Assembly: GCF_026625605.1 (NCBI RefSeq)
Contig: NZ_CP113054.1
Coordinates: 3,100,001-3,164,000 of the forward strand
Length of the DNA stretch: 64,000 bases
DNA from: Luteolibacter sp. SL250
Lineage (GTDB): Bacteria; Verrucomicrobiota; Verrucomicrobiia; Verrucomicrobiales; Akkermansiaceae
Reading direction: 5' to 3'
Shown one piece after another: positions 28,020 through 37,689 of the stretch. A model generated the notes under the pieces. The model was given only the letters and a program-made list of their open reading frames with translations. It did no database searches and was not told the origin of the DNA. The translations under genes and the position numbers were made by a program. Position 1 is the first letter of the stretch; the number at the start of each line of letters is the position of its first letter.

Positions 28020-29507
28020 GTGAAAACACGCGCGCTGCTGATCCTGGGCCTGCTGGCGGTCATCGTGGCCCTGCCCGTGGTCCTGCGCCGCGAGACCGCG
28101 ACGGTATCCCCTCATGGGGCGGACGACCGGCTGGTGATCATCACCCCGCACCACGAGTCCATCCGGCTGGAGTTCGAGGAAGCGTTCGCCGCTTGGTGGA
28201 AGCGTTCCACGGGCCGGACGATCTATCTGGACTGGCGGAAGCCGGGCGGCACCTCCGAGATCCGGATGGTGCTGGACGCCGGGTTCGAGGCGGCGACGGA
28301 CGGAGGGCGCGAGGGCATCGGCATCGACATCTTTTTCGGCGGCGGCGAACCCGACTTCTCCGGCCAGGCGAGGCTCGGGCGACTGGTACCGCTGGATGTT
28401 TTCAGGAAGCATCCCGAATGGTTCGGAGAAAGCAGCGCGATCCCGGAGACCTTCACCGGAGAACGTTACTACGCCGCCGACCATACCTGGGTGGCCACGT
28501 GCATGTCCCAGTTCGGAATTTGCTACAATCCTGACGCGCTCAAGCGCATGGGCCTGCCGGAACCGACACAGTGGGATGATCTGGGTGATCCGGGTTACGC
28601 GGGATCCCTGGCACTGGCGGATCCCACGAAAAGCGGCTCCGTCGCCCGCACGTTCGAGCTCATCCTCCAGAACCAGATCCAGCGTGAAATGGCGGCATCT
28701 CCCGGCGATGACAATGCGGCGATTGCCAGGGGATGGGAGAACGGCCTTCGGCTCATCCAGCGGATGGCGGCGAATGCCCGCTACTTCACGGACAGCGCTC
28801 CGAAGCCCCCGCAGGATGTGGTCCAGGGAAATGCCGCGGCGGGCATGTGCATCGACTTCTATGGCAGATCCTATGAGGATGATTTCACCACCGCCGATGG
28901 CCGCCCGCGGCTGAAGTGGATCGCCCCGCATGCGGGCACCACACTGAGCGGAGACCCCATTGCCGTGCTGAAAGGCGCGCCTCATCCTGAGATCGCACAG
29001 GCGTTCGTCGGGTTCTGCCTGACGCCGGAGGCCCAGCGGATCTGGTTCGGAAAGCCCGGCACCCCCCATGGCCCCATCGCCCGCTCGCTGCACCGCATGC
29101 CAGTGAGAAAGGACGTCTATACGCCGGAGAATCTGGCAACCTCCAGCATGCCCGGCGTTCATCCCTACGCGGATGAGGGGAACTTCACCTACCGCCCGGA
29201 ACTCACCGGCAGCAAGGCATTCAACACCATCCGGAATCTGGTGAAGGTGATGTGCATCGACTCCCATGAGGAGATGAAGGATGCCTGGCAGGCGCTCCGC
29301 GATGCCGGCATGCCTGAGGACGCTCTGGCCGTATTCTCCGACGTGTCCATGGTTCCCTACTCCACCGTCGGCAAGGGTGACGCCCGGCTCGACTCGAAGG
29401 ACCCCATGGAGGCTGCCGCGCGCGCCACCGAACTGGGAGGATGGTTCAGGGAAAACTACCGCCGCGCCGCCGCGATGGCGCGGGCGAAAACCACCACCGC
29501 CCGATGA
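28020..29507 (+). CDS. ABC importer substrate-binding protein (family 1)
   Basis: The 495-residue protein has an N-terminal hydrophobic anchor (ALLILGLLAVIVALPVV) and then the mature domain opening RLVIITPHHESIRLEFEEAF, typical of iron(III) and related type II binding proteins. It is about 150 residues longer than FbpA, with extra C-terminal helices. The GTG at 28020 overlaps a GGAGG sequence rather than following it at normal spacing, so the start is uncertain, though no better Met precedes the signal. It sits 10 bases after the ATPase gene and overlaps the permease gene by ATGA. Confidence 0.85.
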   Translation: MKTRALLILGLLAVIVALPVVLRRETATVSPHGADDRLVIITPHHESIRLEFEEAFAAWWKRSTGRTIYLDWRKPGGTSEIRMVLDAGFEAATDGGREGIGIDIFFGGGEPDFSGQARLGRLVPLDVFRKHPEWFGESSAIPETFTGERYYAADHTWVATCMSQFGICYNPDALKRMGLPEPTQWDDLGDPGYAGSLALADPTKSGSVARTFELILQNQIQREMAASPGDDNAAIARGWENGLRLIQRMAANARYFTDSAPKPPQDVVQGNAAAGMCIDFYGRSYEDDFTTADGRPRLKWIAPHAGTTLSGDPIAVLKGAPHPEIAQAFVGFCLTPEAQRIWFGKPGTPHGPIARSLHRMPVRKDVYTPENLATSSMPGVHPYADEGNFTYRPELTGSKAFNTIRNLVKVMCIDSHEEMKDAWQALRDAGMPEDALAVFSDVSMVPYSTVGKGDARLDSKDPMEAAARATELGGWFRENYRRAAAMARAKTTTAR

Positions 29508-31210
29508 AACGGGGCACCGCCATCTTCCTGACGGCCATCGTCACGCTGCTGTTCGCGGTGTTCTTCCTCTATCCGGCGGGGATGGTGGTGAAGCAGGCCT
29601 TCGAGTTGAAGGGGCCGGATGGCTCCACCCGCTACACGCTTGAGTTCATCAGTGCGGTGTTCCGGAATCCGATCTACCGGGAGGGCCTTTGGAATGCCTT
29701 CGCGCTCGGCATCACCAGCACCATCGCCACGCTGGCAATTGCCTTTCCCCTCGCCCTCATCGGGCACCGCTATGATTTCATGGGGCGAAGGGTGCTCGGC
29801 GTGCTGGTGCTGGCGCCACTGATCGTCCCGCCCTTCGTCGGGGCGGTAGGGGTGAAGCAGATGCTGGGGGTGAACGGAGCGCTGAACGCCCTGCTCATCG
29901 ACCTGGGGATGATGGATGCGGCATTGCCCTACGACTGGCTCGCGCACGGACGGTTCGCGGGCATCGTCGTGATGAACGCCCTCCATCTCTACCCCATCCT
30001 CTACATGAACATCGCGGCCGCGTTGTCGAATCTGGATCCAGCGATGGAACAGGCGGCGGAAAATCTGGGCTGCCCTCCGTGGAAGCGCTTCTTCCGCATC
30101 ACCCTGCCACTCTCCATGCCGGGGGTATTCGCAGGCTCCTCCATCGTCTTCATCTGGGCCTTCACGGAGCTGGGGGTGCCGCTCGTTTTCGACTACGCGC
30201 GGGTCGCCCCGGTGCAGATCTTCGATGGCATCAAGGGACTGGACAAAAACCCCATCCCCTACGCCCTCACCGCCATCCTCCTGGTCGTCGCGGCGGTGGT
30301 GTTTTCCCTGTCGAAGCTGGTGATGGGGCGCTCCCCCCTCGGCACCGCACCGCGCCCGAAGGGACGATCCGGCCTGAAGCGCATCGGCGGCATCCGCTCT
30401 ACCGCGTGCGCCCTATTTTTCCTCGGGGTGTTCCTCCTCGCCTCCGTCCCCCATTTCGGGGTAATTCTCCTTTCACTGGCCGGGCGCTGGTATGGCACGG
30501 TGGTGCCAGATGAATTCACCGCACGGCACTACATGGAAGCGCTGGGCAACGGTCTGGTCGTTCCGTCGATCCAGAACAGCCTCATGTATGCGGGATGTGC
30601 CACGCTCGTAGCCCTCGCCATCGGACTTGCGGTGGCATGGGTCGTGGTTCGCTCGGACCTCAGATCCCGGGCGTGGCTGGATGCTCTGGTGATGCTGCCG
30701 CTCGCCGTGCCCGGGCTGGTGATGGCCTTCGGCTACCTGGCGCTGTCGCAGGAGGACAAGCCGTTCCACTTCCTCATCGGGGTGGACGGTAACCCGTTCC
30801 TGCTGCTGGTGATCGCCTACGCTTTCCGCCGCCTTCCCTACATCGTCCGGTCCGCCGTGGCGGGCCTCCAGCAGAGCAACCCCGCGTTGGAAGAAGCCGC
30901 GCGCTCGCTGGGTGCCACGCCGTCACGCACGCTGCGGAGGATCGCCATCCCGCTCATCGGGGCGAACCTCATGGCCGGCTCCATCCTCGCCTTCGCATTC
31001 GCCATGCTGGAAGTGAGCGACAGCCTCATCCTCGCCCAGCAGACCCAGCACTACCCCATCACGAAGGCCATCTATACCCTGCTCAGCACGCTGGGGAATG
31101 GCACCGAACTGGCCGCCGCACTGGGGGTTTGGGCGATGGTGTTCCTTTCCGTGGCCATCATGGGGGCGGCCATCCTGGCGGGAAAACGCGGAGGACTGTT
31201 CCGGGTGTGA
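29504..31210 (+). CDS. ABC importer permease, fused two-domain (FbpB/ThiP type)
   Basis: The 568-residue membrane protein has two permease halves joined in one chain, each with about six helices. Both EAA loops are visible: EQAAENLGCPPWKRFFRITLP in the first half and EEAARSLGATPSRTLRRIAIP in the second; these dock on the ATPase. Such fused permeases occur in iron(III), thiamine and 2-aminoethylphosphonate importers. The ATG at 29504 overlaps the stop of the binding-protein gene, so co-translation is likely. Confidence 0.92.
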   Translation: MKRGTAIFLTAIVTLLFAVFFLYPAGMVVKQAFELKGPDGSTRYTLEFISAVFRNPIYREGLWNAFALGITSTIATLAIAFPLALIGHRYDFMGRRVLGVLVLAPLIVPPFVGAVGVKQMLGVNGALNALLIDLGMMDAALPYDWLAHGRFAGIVVMNALHLYPILYMNIAAALSNLDPAMEQAAENLGCPPWKRFFRITLPLSMPGVFAGSSIVFIWAFTELGVPLVFDYARVAPVQIFDGIKGLDKNPIPYALTAILLVVAAVVFSLSKLVMGRSPLGTAPRPKGRSGLKRIGGIRSTACALFFLGVFLLASVPHFGVILLSLAGRWYGTVVPDEFTARHYMEALGNGLVVPSIQNSLMYAGCATLVALAIGLAVAWVVVRSDLRSRAWLDALVMLPLAVPGLVMAFGYLALSQEDKPFHFLIGVDGNPFLLLVIAYAFRRLPYIVRSAVAGLQQSNPALEEAARSLGATPSRTLRRIAIPLIGANLMAGSILAFAFAMLEVSDSLILAQQTQHYPITKAIYTLLSTLGNGTELAAALGVWAMVFLSVAIMGAAILAGKRGGLFRV

Positions 31211-31264
31211 AGCGAGGATTTGCCTCGCCAATCCATGGCTGCGTTTCCAGTCTCGGTCAAAGCC

Positions 31265-32035
31265 ATGAGACGCGTCACGTTCCTCCGCCTCCTCACCCTT
31301 TCCATCTTCTCCGCCATGTCCGCCACCGCGGCTGAAAGCTCCACCAACACCTGCTTCGAACTCCGCACCTACTATGCGGCGGAAGGAAAGCTGGATGCGC
31401 TGAACTCACGCTTCCGCGACCATACGACGAAGCTTTTCGCCAAGCACGGGATGACCAACGTCGGCTACTGGTTGCCGCTCGAAAACACGGAGAACAAGCT
31501 GGTTTATCTGCTCTCCTACCCGGACAAGACCGCCCGCGACAAATCATGGGCCGCCTTCCAGGCGGATCCGGAGTGGGTCGCCGCCAAGGCGAAATCCGAG
31601 GAAGGCGGCAAGCTGGTCGCCAAGTCCGAGAACCGCTTCCTCTCCCCCACCGACTTCTCCACCATCACCTACGCCGCCGCGGACGCGCCGCAGACCTTCG
31701 AGCTGCGTACCTACACCACCGGCCCCGGCAACCTGGAGCATCTCCTGAAGCGTTTCCGCGAGCACACCGTCGCCCTGTTCACGAAACATGGCATGCGCCA
31801 CTTCCACTACTTCACACCTGCGAAGGGCGAGCCGGGCGCGGACAACACCCTCATCTACTTCCTCGCCCACGCCTCCCCGGAGGCGGGCAAGGCATCCTTC
31901 ACCGCCTTCCGCGCGGACCCTGAATGGATCAAGGCGCGGGCCGCTTCCGAAGCCGCTGCAGGCGGCTCCCTGACCGTGGAGGATGGCGTGAAATCCGAGC
32001 TTCTCAAGGCGACGGATTACTCTCCGGTGAAATGA
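31265..32035 (+). CDS. Exported NIPSNAP-family protein with tandem domains
   Basis: The 256-residue protein has a signal peptide (MRRVTFLRLL... to SATAAES) followed by two copies of a NIPSNAP-type ferredoxin-like domain. Each begins with FELRTY and contains a helix ending in LFAKHGM or LFTKHGM, at about residues 30-130 and 140-245. Proteins of this sort are common in Verrucomicrobia and Planctomycetes, and their role is unknown. The start at 31265 is chosen for the signal peptide. It follows the importer operon at 54 bases on the same strand. Confidence 0.88.
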   Translation: MRRVTFLRLLTLSIFSAMSATAAESSTNTCFELRTYYAAEGKLDALNSRFRDHTTKLFAKHGMTNVGYWLPLENTENKLVYLLSYPDKTARDKSWAAFQADPEWVAAKAKSEEGGKLVAKSENRFLSPTDFSTITYAAADAPQTFELRTYTTGPGNLEHLLKRFREHTVALFTKHGMRHFHYFTPAKGEPGADNTLIYFLAHASPEAGKASFTAFRADPEWIKARAASEAAAGGSLTVEDGVKSELLKATDYSPVK

Positions 32036-32143
32036 CGGCAGGCTGGCTACGGGCCGGCACTACCATATTCCAATCCCGTCACACGAATTCCGGTTGACCA
32101 TGGCCGGAGCGCGTCTATTGCACCCATCCGCGTGCATCGCCCC

Positions 32144-33049
32144 ATGAAGCTCCTCATCCTTTCCCGCAACCCGCAGCTCTACAGCACCGATGCGCTCGTC
32201 AAGGCCGCCGAAAAGCGCGGCCATGAGGTCCGGGTGGTGGACTACCTGCGCTGCTACATGAACATCACCTCCCGCAAGCCGCGCATCTACGTGGACGGGG
32301 AGGAACTGCAGGCGGATGCCGTCATCCCCCGCATCGCCGCGCGGCACACGTTCTACGGCAACGCCGTCGTGCGCCAGTTCGAGATGATGAACGTCTTCAC
32401 CCTCAACGATTCCGTCGCCATCGCCCGCTCCCGCGACAAGCTGCGCTCCATGCAGATCCTGGCGAAACGCGGCGTCGGCCTGCCGGTCACCGGCTTCGCC
32501 CACCACACGGACGCCACCGGCAAGCTCATCGAGATGTGCGGCGGCGCGCCGCTGGTCATCAAGCTGCTGGAAGGCACCCAGGGAGTCGGCGTCGTACTGG
32601 CGGAAACGGCGAATGCCGCCAGCTCTGTGATCGAGGCGTTCAAGGACCTGAACGCGAACATCCTGGTCCAGGAGTTCATCAAGGAAGCGAAAGGCTCTGA
32701 CATCCGCTGCATCGTCGTCGGAGGAAAGGTCGTCGCGTCCATGAAACGTCAGGCTCCCGAGGGCGAGTTCCGCTCGAACCTCCATCGTGGCGGCTCCGCC
32801 GAAAAGGTGAAGATCACCCCGGAGGAACGCGCCACCGCCATCCGCGCGGCGAAGGCCATGGGCCTCAACGTCGCCGGTGTCGATCTGCTCCGCTCGAACC
32901 ACGGCCCCGTCGTCATGGAGGTGAACTCCTCCCCCGGTCTGGAAGGCATCGAGCAATCCTCCAAGAAGGACGTGGCCGGCGGCATCATCGAGTTCATCGA
33001 GCGGACCCTTGCGAACCCTGCCAAGGCTTCCAAGTCCGGTGACAAGTGA
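32144..33049 (+). CDS. rimK: RimK-type ATP-grasp ligase (ribosomal protein S6--L-glutamate ligase)
   Basis: The 301-residue ATP-grasp enzyme would add glutamates to the C-terminus of ribosomal protein S6, or polymerise glutamate. Matching segments are the opening [15 protein letters not shown], the [22 protein letters not shown] region, [21 protein letters not shown] and the metal-binding [15 protein letters not shown] near the C-terminus. The length equals RimK. The ATG at 32144 is chosen; a GTG 12 bases upstream is possible. It may act on another peptide substrate, since the family is varied. Confidence 0.93.
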   Translation: MKLLILSRNPQLYSTDALVKAAEKRGHEVRVVDYLRCYMNITSRKPRIYVDGEELQADAVIPRIAARHTFYGNAVVRQFEMMNVFTLNDSVAIARSRDKLRSMQILAKRGVGLPVTGFAHHTDATGKLIEMCGGAPLVIKLLEGTQGVGVVLAETANAASSVIEAFKDLNANILVQEFIKEAKGSDIRCIVVGGKVVASMKRQAPEGEFRSNLHRGGSAEKVKITPEERATAIRAAKAMGLNVAGVDLLRSNHGPVVMEVNSSPGLEGIEQSSKKDVAGGIIEFIERTLANPAKASKSGDK

Positions 33050-33055
33050 AGTTCC

Positions 33056-34423
33056 CTATTTCCCCATCTGCGAACGCCAGTAGTCCAGGCGTTCCTTGAT
33101 CCGCTTCTCCATCCCCTGCTCCCCGGGCTGGTAGTAGGTGCGGCCTTCCGGGAGGTAGGCCTGCGGGATGTAAGCACCTTCGTAGTCGTGGGAGTAAAGG
33201 TAGCGCAAATTCTCTTCGGTCTCCCCGGATGCACTGGCGAGCTTCTTGCGGGTTCTGGTCCGGAGATGCGGCGGAACCGCCAGCGTGCGGCCACTTTCCA
33301 CGTCCGCCATCGCTTTTCCGAGCGCCGCGTAGGCGGTGTTCGATTTCGGGGCGGTGGCCAGATAGACGGTGGCATGGGCCAACGGGATCCTGCCTTCCGG
33401 CATGCCGACGAACTCCAGCGCGCCGTGGGCGTCCAACGCCACGCGCAGGGCGCCGGAATCCGCCAGGCCGATGTCCTCCGAGGCTGAAATCACCAGCCGC
33501 CGGGAGATGAAACGTGGGTCCTCACCGGCGTGCAGCATCTTCGCCAGCCAGTAGAGCGCCGCATCCGGATCACTGCCGCGGATGGATTTGATGAACGCGG
33601 AGGCGGTGTCGTAGTGGGCGTCGCCGTCCGCGTCATACACCACGGCTTTCCGCTGGATGGACTCCTCCGCCACGGCCAGCGTCACCCGCACCACGCCGCT
33701 TTCGTCCGCATGGGTGGTGAGCGCCGCCAGTTCCAGTGCGGTGAGTGCTTTCCTCACATCGCCATCGGACTTTTCCGCCAGATGCCGGAGGGCATCCTCA
33801 TCCGCCTGGATTCCCCGCCCGCCCAGACCGCGTTCCTCATCTGAGATGGCCCGCTCCAGCACCGCGACCACATCCTCCACAGGCACAGCTTCCAACTGGA
33901 AAATCTGCGACCGCGAGACGAGCGGCGAGTTCACATGAAAATACGGATTGTGCGTCGTCGCGCCGATGAACCGCACCACGCCGCGCTCGATGTGCGGCAG
34001 CAAGACGTCCTGCTGCGCCTTGTTGAAGCGGTGGATCTCATCGATGAAAAGGATCGTCGTTTCCCCCCGCAGCTCGCGCCACGTGCGGGCCTGGTCGATC
34101 TTGGCGCGGATCTCCGCCACGTTCGACTCGACGCCGTTCAGGGACTCGAACCGGGAACCGGTTGTCCTCGCGATCACGCTGGCCAGGGTGGTCTTCCCCG
34201 TCCCCGGCGGGCCGTAGAAGATGAGCGAAGTAAAGCGGTCTGACTCGATGGCCCGGCGGAGCAACTTTCCTTCGGCCAGGATGTGCTTCTGGCCAGCCAC
34301 TTCATCAAGCGACCTCGGCCGCATCCTGGCGGCCAGCGGCTCGGATGGATTCGGTTTGTCTTTGAGGGCGGCGGGAGTGGTGAAAAGATCTGACACGTCT
34401 GCTTGGGAAAAGCATCCCATCAC
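33056..34423 (-). CDS. rarA: Replication-associated recombination protein RarA (MgsA)
   Basis: The 455-residue AAA+ ATPase of the clamp-loader clade acts at stalled replication forks. Seen in order: the opening RMRPRSLDEVAGQKHIL, Walker A GPPGTGKT, Walker B FIDEIHRF, sensor GATTHNP, then the C-terminal oligomerisation domain with YKYPHDYE-like sequence (here YLYSHDYEGAYIPQAYLP). All catalytic motifs are intact. It converges with rimK, ending 6 bases beyond its stop, and diverges from the Nudix gene. Confidence 0.95.
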   Translation of the reverse strand: MMGCFSQADVSDLFTTPAALKDKPNPSEPLAARMRPRSLDEVAGQKHILAEGKLLRRAIESDRFTSLIFYGPPGTGKTTLASVIARTTGSRFESLNGVESNVAEIRAKIDQARTWRELRGETTILFIDEIHRFNKAQQDVLLPHIERGVVRFIGATTHNPYFHVNSPLVSRSQIFQLEAVPVEDVVAVLERAISDEERGLGGRGIQADEDALRHLAEKSDGDVRKALTALELAALTTHADESGVVRVTLAVAEESIQRKAVVYDADGDAHYDTASAFIKSIRGSDPDAALYWLAKMLHAGEDPRFISRRLVISASEDIGLADSGALRVALDAHGALEFVGMPEGRIPLAHATVYLATAPKSNTAYAALGKAMADVESGRTLAVPPHLRTRTRKKLASASGETEENLRYLYSHDYEGAYIPQAYLPEGRTYYQPGEQGMEKRIKERLDYWRSQMGK

Positions 34424-34463
34424 TTGCCCTCCGCCGCCAGCCGATTTAAGGAGCAGCCCGCTG

Positions 34464-35015
34464 ATGCAGAAGTCCCAAGTCCTCGATATCGTCTCCGCCT
34501 ATCTTTCCCGCCATCCCGGAGAGGCTGAGCGCCTGCGGGTTTTCACCGACTATCTGGCGGTGAACGACGACCTTTTCAGCCGGAAGAATTTCAACGGCCA
34601 CATCACGACGAGTGCGGTCGTCTTCAACGAGGAAAGGAACAGCATCCTGATGATCGTCCACAAGACACTGAACCGCTTCCTCCAGCCCGGCGGACATTTC
34701 GAAGGTGACGACTCACTGGCTGCCAGCGCGGCTCGCGAGGTGCTGGAGGAAACCGGCGTGACAGTGCAACCACATCCCGCGGCGTCCGGGGATCATCCCG
34801 TGGACATCGACGCCCACTGGATGCCTGCCAATGCGAAAAAACAGGAGGACGGCCACTGGCACTTCGATTTCCGCTATCTGTTCACCACCACCCACGCGCA
34901 TGACTTCTCACTCCAGGAAGAGGAAGTCAGCGGATGCGGATGGCACGGGGTGGAATCCCCCGAAGCCAAGTCATGCTTCGGGGATTTCTGTTGGGAGAAA
35001 CTCGCCCTCCATTGA
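34464..35015 (+). CDS. Nudix hydrolase
   Basis: The 183-residue protein carries the Nudix box GGHFEGDDSLAASAAREVLEETG at about residue 78, fitting GX5EX7REUXEEXG with all catalytic Glu present. These enzymes hydrolyse nucleoside diphosphates linked to another group; the substrate cannot be named here. An AAGGAG ribosome-binding sequence ends about nine bases before the ATG at 34464, which settles the start. A longer frame to 34221 overlaps rarA and is rejected. Confidence 0.93.
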   Translation: MQKSQVLDIVSAYLSRHPGEAERLRVFTDYLAVNDDLFSRKNFNGHITTSAVVFNEERNSILMIVHKTLNRFLQPGGHFEGDDSLAASAAREVLEETGVTVQPHPAASGDHPVDIDAHWMPANAKKQEDGHWHFDFRYLFTTTHAHDFSLQEEEVSGCGWHGVESPEAKSCFGDFCWEKLALH

Positions 35016-35035
35016 AACGTCGGGCCGACAGACCG

Positions 35036-35647
35036 TCACCGCCGGCGGCGCCCGGCGGCCAATCCGCCGAAAACCGCGCTGATGAAGAGCGCGCTTGCTT
35101 CCGGCACCGCGCCGACCGTTGACGGAGCATATGCTTCTGATTCCCAACCTGCGGAAACCAGAGTGGCTCCGTTCAGAGTGCCGTCCGTCGGCATATCGAA
35201 CTTCAGCCAACCGAAATGGAGCTCTCCGTCACGGAAGAACCTGACCCCGGCGTAGAACTCACCGTAGGAAACGCCCGCGAACGGATCGAACAGGATCGTG
35301 GTGGACACGTAGGAGGCTCCGTTCGGCAGCGATCCGTTGGCCAATTCATAGCCTTCCCCCACCGTACTGGCCGCGAATCCGTCTGAGACCATCCATGCGG
35401 ACGTCGAGGCACCATTGAAACTGAGGGCAGGATTGGGACCGTAGTACTCCCCGGTGATGGAAAAGTCGTTCGTCCCATCGCCATCAATGTCCAGCACCAG
35501 CGCGCCGTTGTCCGCCGCCGTGGAAAGATCCACCATGGAAATGGAGGTGGAGAGCACCGCCGCCGCTTCCGCCGTTTCAGTCGCTGCCAGGGCGGCCAGG
35601 CCTGCCACCGTTCCGATTCTCGCCGCTTTGCCGATTGGACTTTTCAT
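35036..35647 (-). CDS. PEP-CTERM exported protein
   Basis: The 203-residue protein starts with a signal peptide (MKSPIGKAARIG... to TAEAAAV). The C-terminus carries the sorting signal VPEASALF, a hydrophobic helix and GRRRR. Between them lies a beta-rich domain with a D-x-D-x-D motif (LDIDGDGTNDF), resembling a calcium-binding loop. It is destined for exosortase processing at the outer surface. It converges with the Nudix gene. Confidence 0.9.
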   Translation of the reverse strand: MKSPIGKAARIGTVAGLAALAATETAEAAAVLSTSISMVDLSTAADNGALVLDIDGDGTNDFSITGEYYGPNPALSFNGASTSAWMVSDGFAASTVGEGYELANGSLPNGASYVSTTILFDPFAGVSYGEFYAGVRFFRDGELHFGWLKFDMPTDGTLNGATLVSAGWESEAYAPSTVGAVPEASALFISAVFGGLAAGRRRR

Positions 35648-35700
35648 TTGTAAGGGAGGCCGGGAGAGTGCTTTTCATCAGTTATTCTTAGCAATCACGA

Positions 35701-36636
35701 ATGCGAAATAAACTCCTCGAAAACGCGGCGGCACTCGATCTGGTTTCCGATCCTTGGCCAGCCAGCCTCATCGAATCCCTCCTGTCCCGCTCGGACGAGC
35801 TCTTCGGGCGGTTCATGGAGCTGAGAAAGCAGGCGGACAGGGACCTCGGCCACCTTCCACAGTATCCTTGGGGACAATGCGAAACCATCACCCGGAGGGT
35901 ACGCTCGCTGGCGATTGGCAAGGAGTGGATGAAGGAATGGACGGACCTCGGCATCCGGCCGCGCCGCATCTATGGAATCCTGAAGGATCTTTATTTCCAG
36001 AACGCCATCCAACTCGGACCGCTCTACATCGACCCGGCGAACAACACCGTCAACGTCACCATCCCGCCGGTCGAAATCCTACCTGCCTCAAAGGTCCTGT
36101 GGTGCAACCTGTCCGACCCTGCGGAATACCGCCGGGTTGCCCGCCGCTATCTGAACCTCGCCATCTATCCGAACACCTGCCTCCCCGTCCTTTTTCCGTT
36201 CATTCCGTTCATCGCCATCAACGCCGAAGGACATGTCTTCCCTCTGAGGCACCAGGATGTCATCCTGTGGAAGGATGCTGCGGCGGATTTCGAACTGTCC
36301 GACCGGTGGCTCGCCGGTCTGGACGCAGATGACCGTCTTCCTGCCATCGCGGAAGCCACGCTTGCAGAGGCCGTCGCCGCTGACGGATTCCCGTTGGAAT
36401 GGTCGCCTTGTGCCCCATCGGACATCCGCTCCAGTGTCCTCCCCGACTACCGGCAGCAGCTCGATTCCCCCAATCTCATGTCCCTCTTCAAGACCGCGCT
36501 GCGACTCAGGGACGCCTCGCTCAAGCAACTCTACCGTCAACCGGCGCGCATCGGAGGAAATGCCCTCGCCGGTCTGCAGGAATCCGGGCACGCACCGCGT
36601 CCGAGGGACATCCATGACCTCTCCTGGACACGCTGA
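35701..36636 (+). CDS. Hypothetical protein, no recognised family
   Basis: The 311-residue soluble-looking protein has no signal peptide and no strong transmembrane helix. It has an alpha-helical N-terminal half (to about residue 100), then a more hydrophobic beta-prone segment around 110-185 (YIDPANNTVNVTIPP, NTCLPVLFPFIPFIAINAEGHV) and a helical tail. No catalytic motif is evident. It begins 53 bases from the divergent PEP-CTERM gene and converges with mscS. The long frame and protein-like composition support a real gene. Confidence 0.75.
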   Translation: MRNKLLENAAALDLVSDPWPASLIESLLSRSDELFGRFMELRKQADRDLGHLPQYPWGQCETITRRVRSLAIGKEWMKEWTDLGIRPRRIYGILKDLYFQNAIQLGPLYIDPANNTVNVTIPPVEILPASKVLWCNLSDPAEYRRVARRYLNLAIYPNTCLPVLFPFIPFIAINAEGHVFPLRHQDVILWKDAAADFELSDRWLAGLDADDRLPAIAEATLAEAVAADGFPLEWSPCAPSDIRSSVLPDYRQQLDSPNLMSLFKTALRLRDASLKQLYRQPARIGGNALAGLQESGHAPRPRDIHDLSWTR

Positions 36637-36651
36637 GATTTCCTCACTCCT

Positions 36652-37554
36652 TCACGCCCCCTCGGGCTTCGGCGCCTGACCGATCATGTGGTAGTCCACC
36701 TGGGGGAAAGGGAAGGAGATCTTCTCCTTATCAAAGGTCTTTTTCACACGCTCCCGCATCTCGCAGGAGACCCTGAAATGATCCCCGGACGCGACCCAGA
36801 ACCTGGCCTGGATGTCCACCGTGCTATCCCCCAGATTCTGGACAATGACGACGGGTGCCGGACTCTCGTGGATGCGCGTGTCTTCGGCCACGAGCCGCAT
36901 CACAACGTCCCGTGCGTGGTCGATGCTGTCCTCGTATCCAATTCCGAAGGTGAGATCCACCCGCCGGGTTCCGGCGATTGAAAAATTCATGATCGATTCG
37001 TTCACCAATTTTCCGTTCGGAATGAACACCGTGAGGTTATCCGGCGTCCTGAGGACGGTCTGGAAGATCTGGATCTCCGTCACGATGCCTTCAAAGGTCT
37101 GTGCCTTGATCATATCCCCGACCCGGAACGGCCGGATGATCAGCAGCACCACGCCCCCCGCAAAGTTCTGCAAAGTACCGGAAAGGGCCAGGCCCACCGC
37201 GAGTCCGGCCGCGCCGATGACCGCAACGAACGAGGCTGTCGGGATACCCAGGTAATTGATCAGCGTGATGACCAGAGCGACCTTGAACGCCGCATCCAGC
37301 AGGCTGCCCAGGAAGGGTCTGAGGGATGGATCGATCCGTTTGTTCTCAAGCAGCTTCTGCAGCCAGCCACTGAGCAGCTTCGCCAGCTTCCAACCCACCA
37401 GCGCCATCAGCAGGGTCAGGCCCACCTTCGGAGCGAACGCCACCACCGTATCCAGTGATTTCTGGCCGTAGCGGGTCGCCTGTTCCGTCCAGCTGAGGGG
37501 TTCGGTGGGAACCGCTCCATCCACGGTCACCGTTTGTGCGAGAATCATCCACAT
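36652..37554 (-). CDS. mscS: Small-conductance mechanosensitive channel, MscS family
   Basis: The 300-residue protein has a periplasmic start, two hydrophobic helices, and the MscS pore helix region AVGLALSGTLQNFAGGVVLL followed by IRPFRVGD, the family hallmark with small residues lining the pore. A beta domain (about 170-220) and C-terminal cytoplasmic cage follow. It opens under membrane tension to release solutes during osmotic downshock. It is divergent from the pyruvate carboxylase gene. Confidence 0.93.
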   Translation of the reverse strand: MWMILAQTVTVDGAVPTEPLSWTEQATRYGQKSLDTVVAFAPKVGLTLLMALVGWKLAKLLSGWLQKLLENKRIDPSLRPFLGSLLDAAFKVALVITLINYLGIPTASFVAVIGAAGLAVGLALSGTLQNFAGGVVLLIIRPFRVGDMIKAQTFEGIVTEIQIFQTVLRTPDNLTVFIPNGKLVNESIMNFSIAGTRRVDLTFGIGYEDSIDHARDVVMRLVAEDTRIHESPAPVVIVQNLGDSTVDIQARFWVASGDHFRVSCEMRERVKKTFDKEKISFPFPQVDYHMIGQAPKPEGA

Positions 37555-37689
37555 GTCTGTCTAACATGCCACATTCCGCAGGAACGCAAAAAACTTTAAC
37601 CCGCATCATCGGCGGCCGGTTGCGTTCTTTGAATCATTGGAAATTCCCTCTTCCCCTACGCTTTTCCCGCCCCTTAGACTCTCCGAGTC

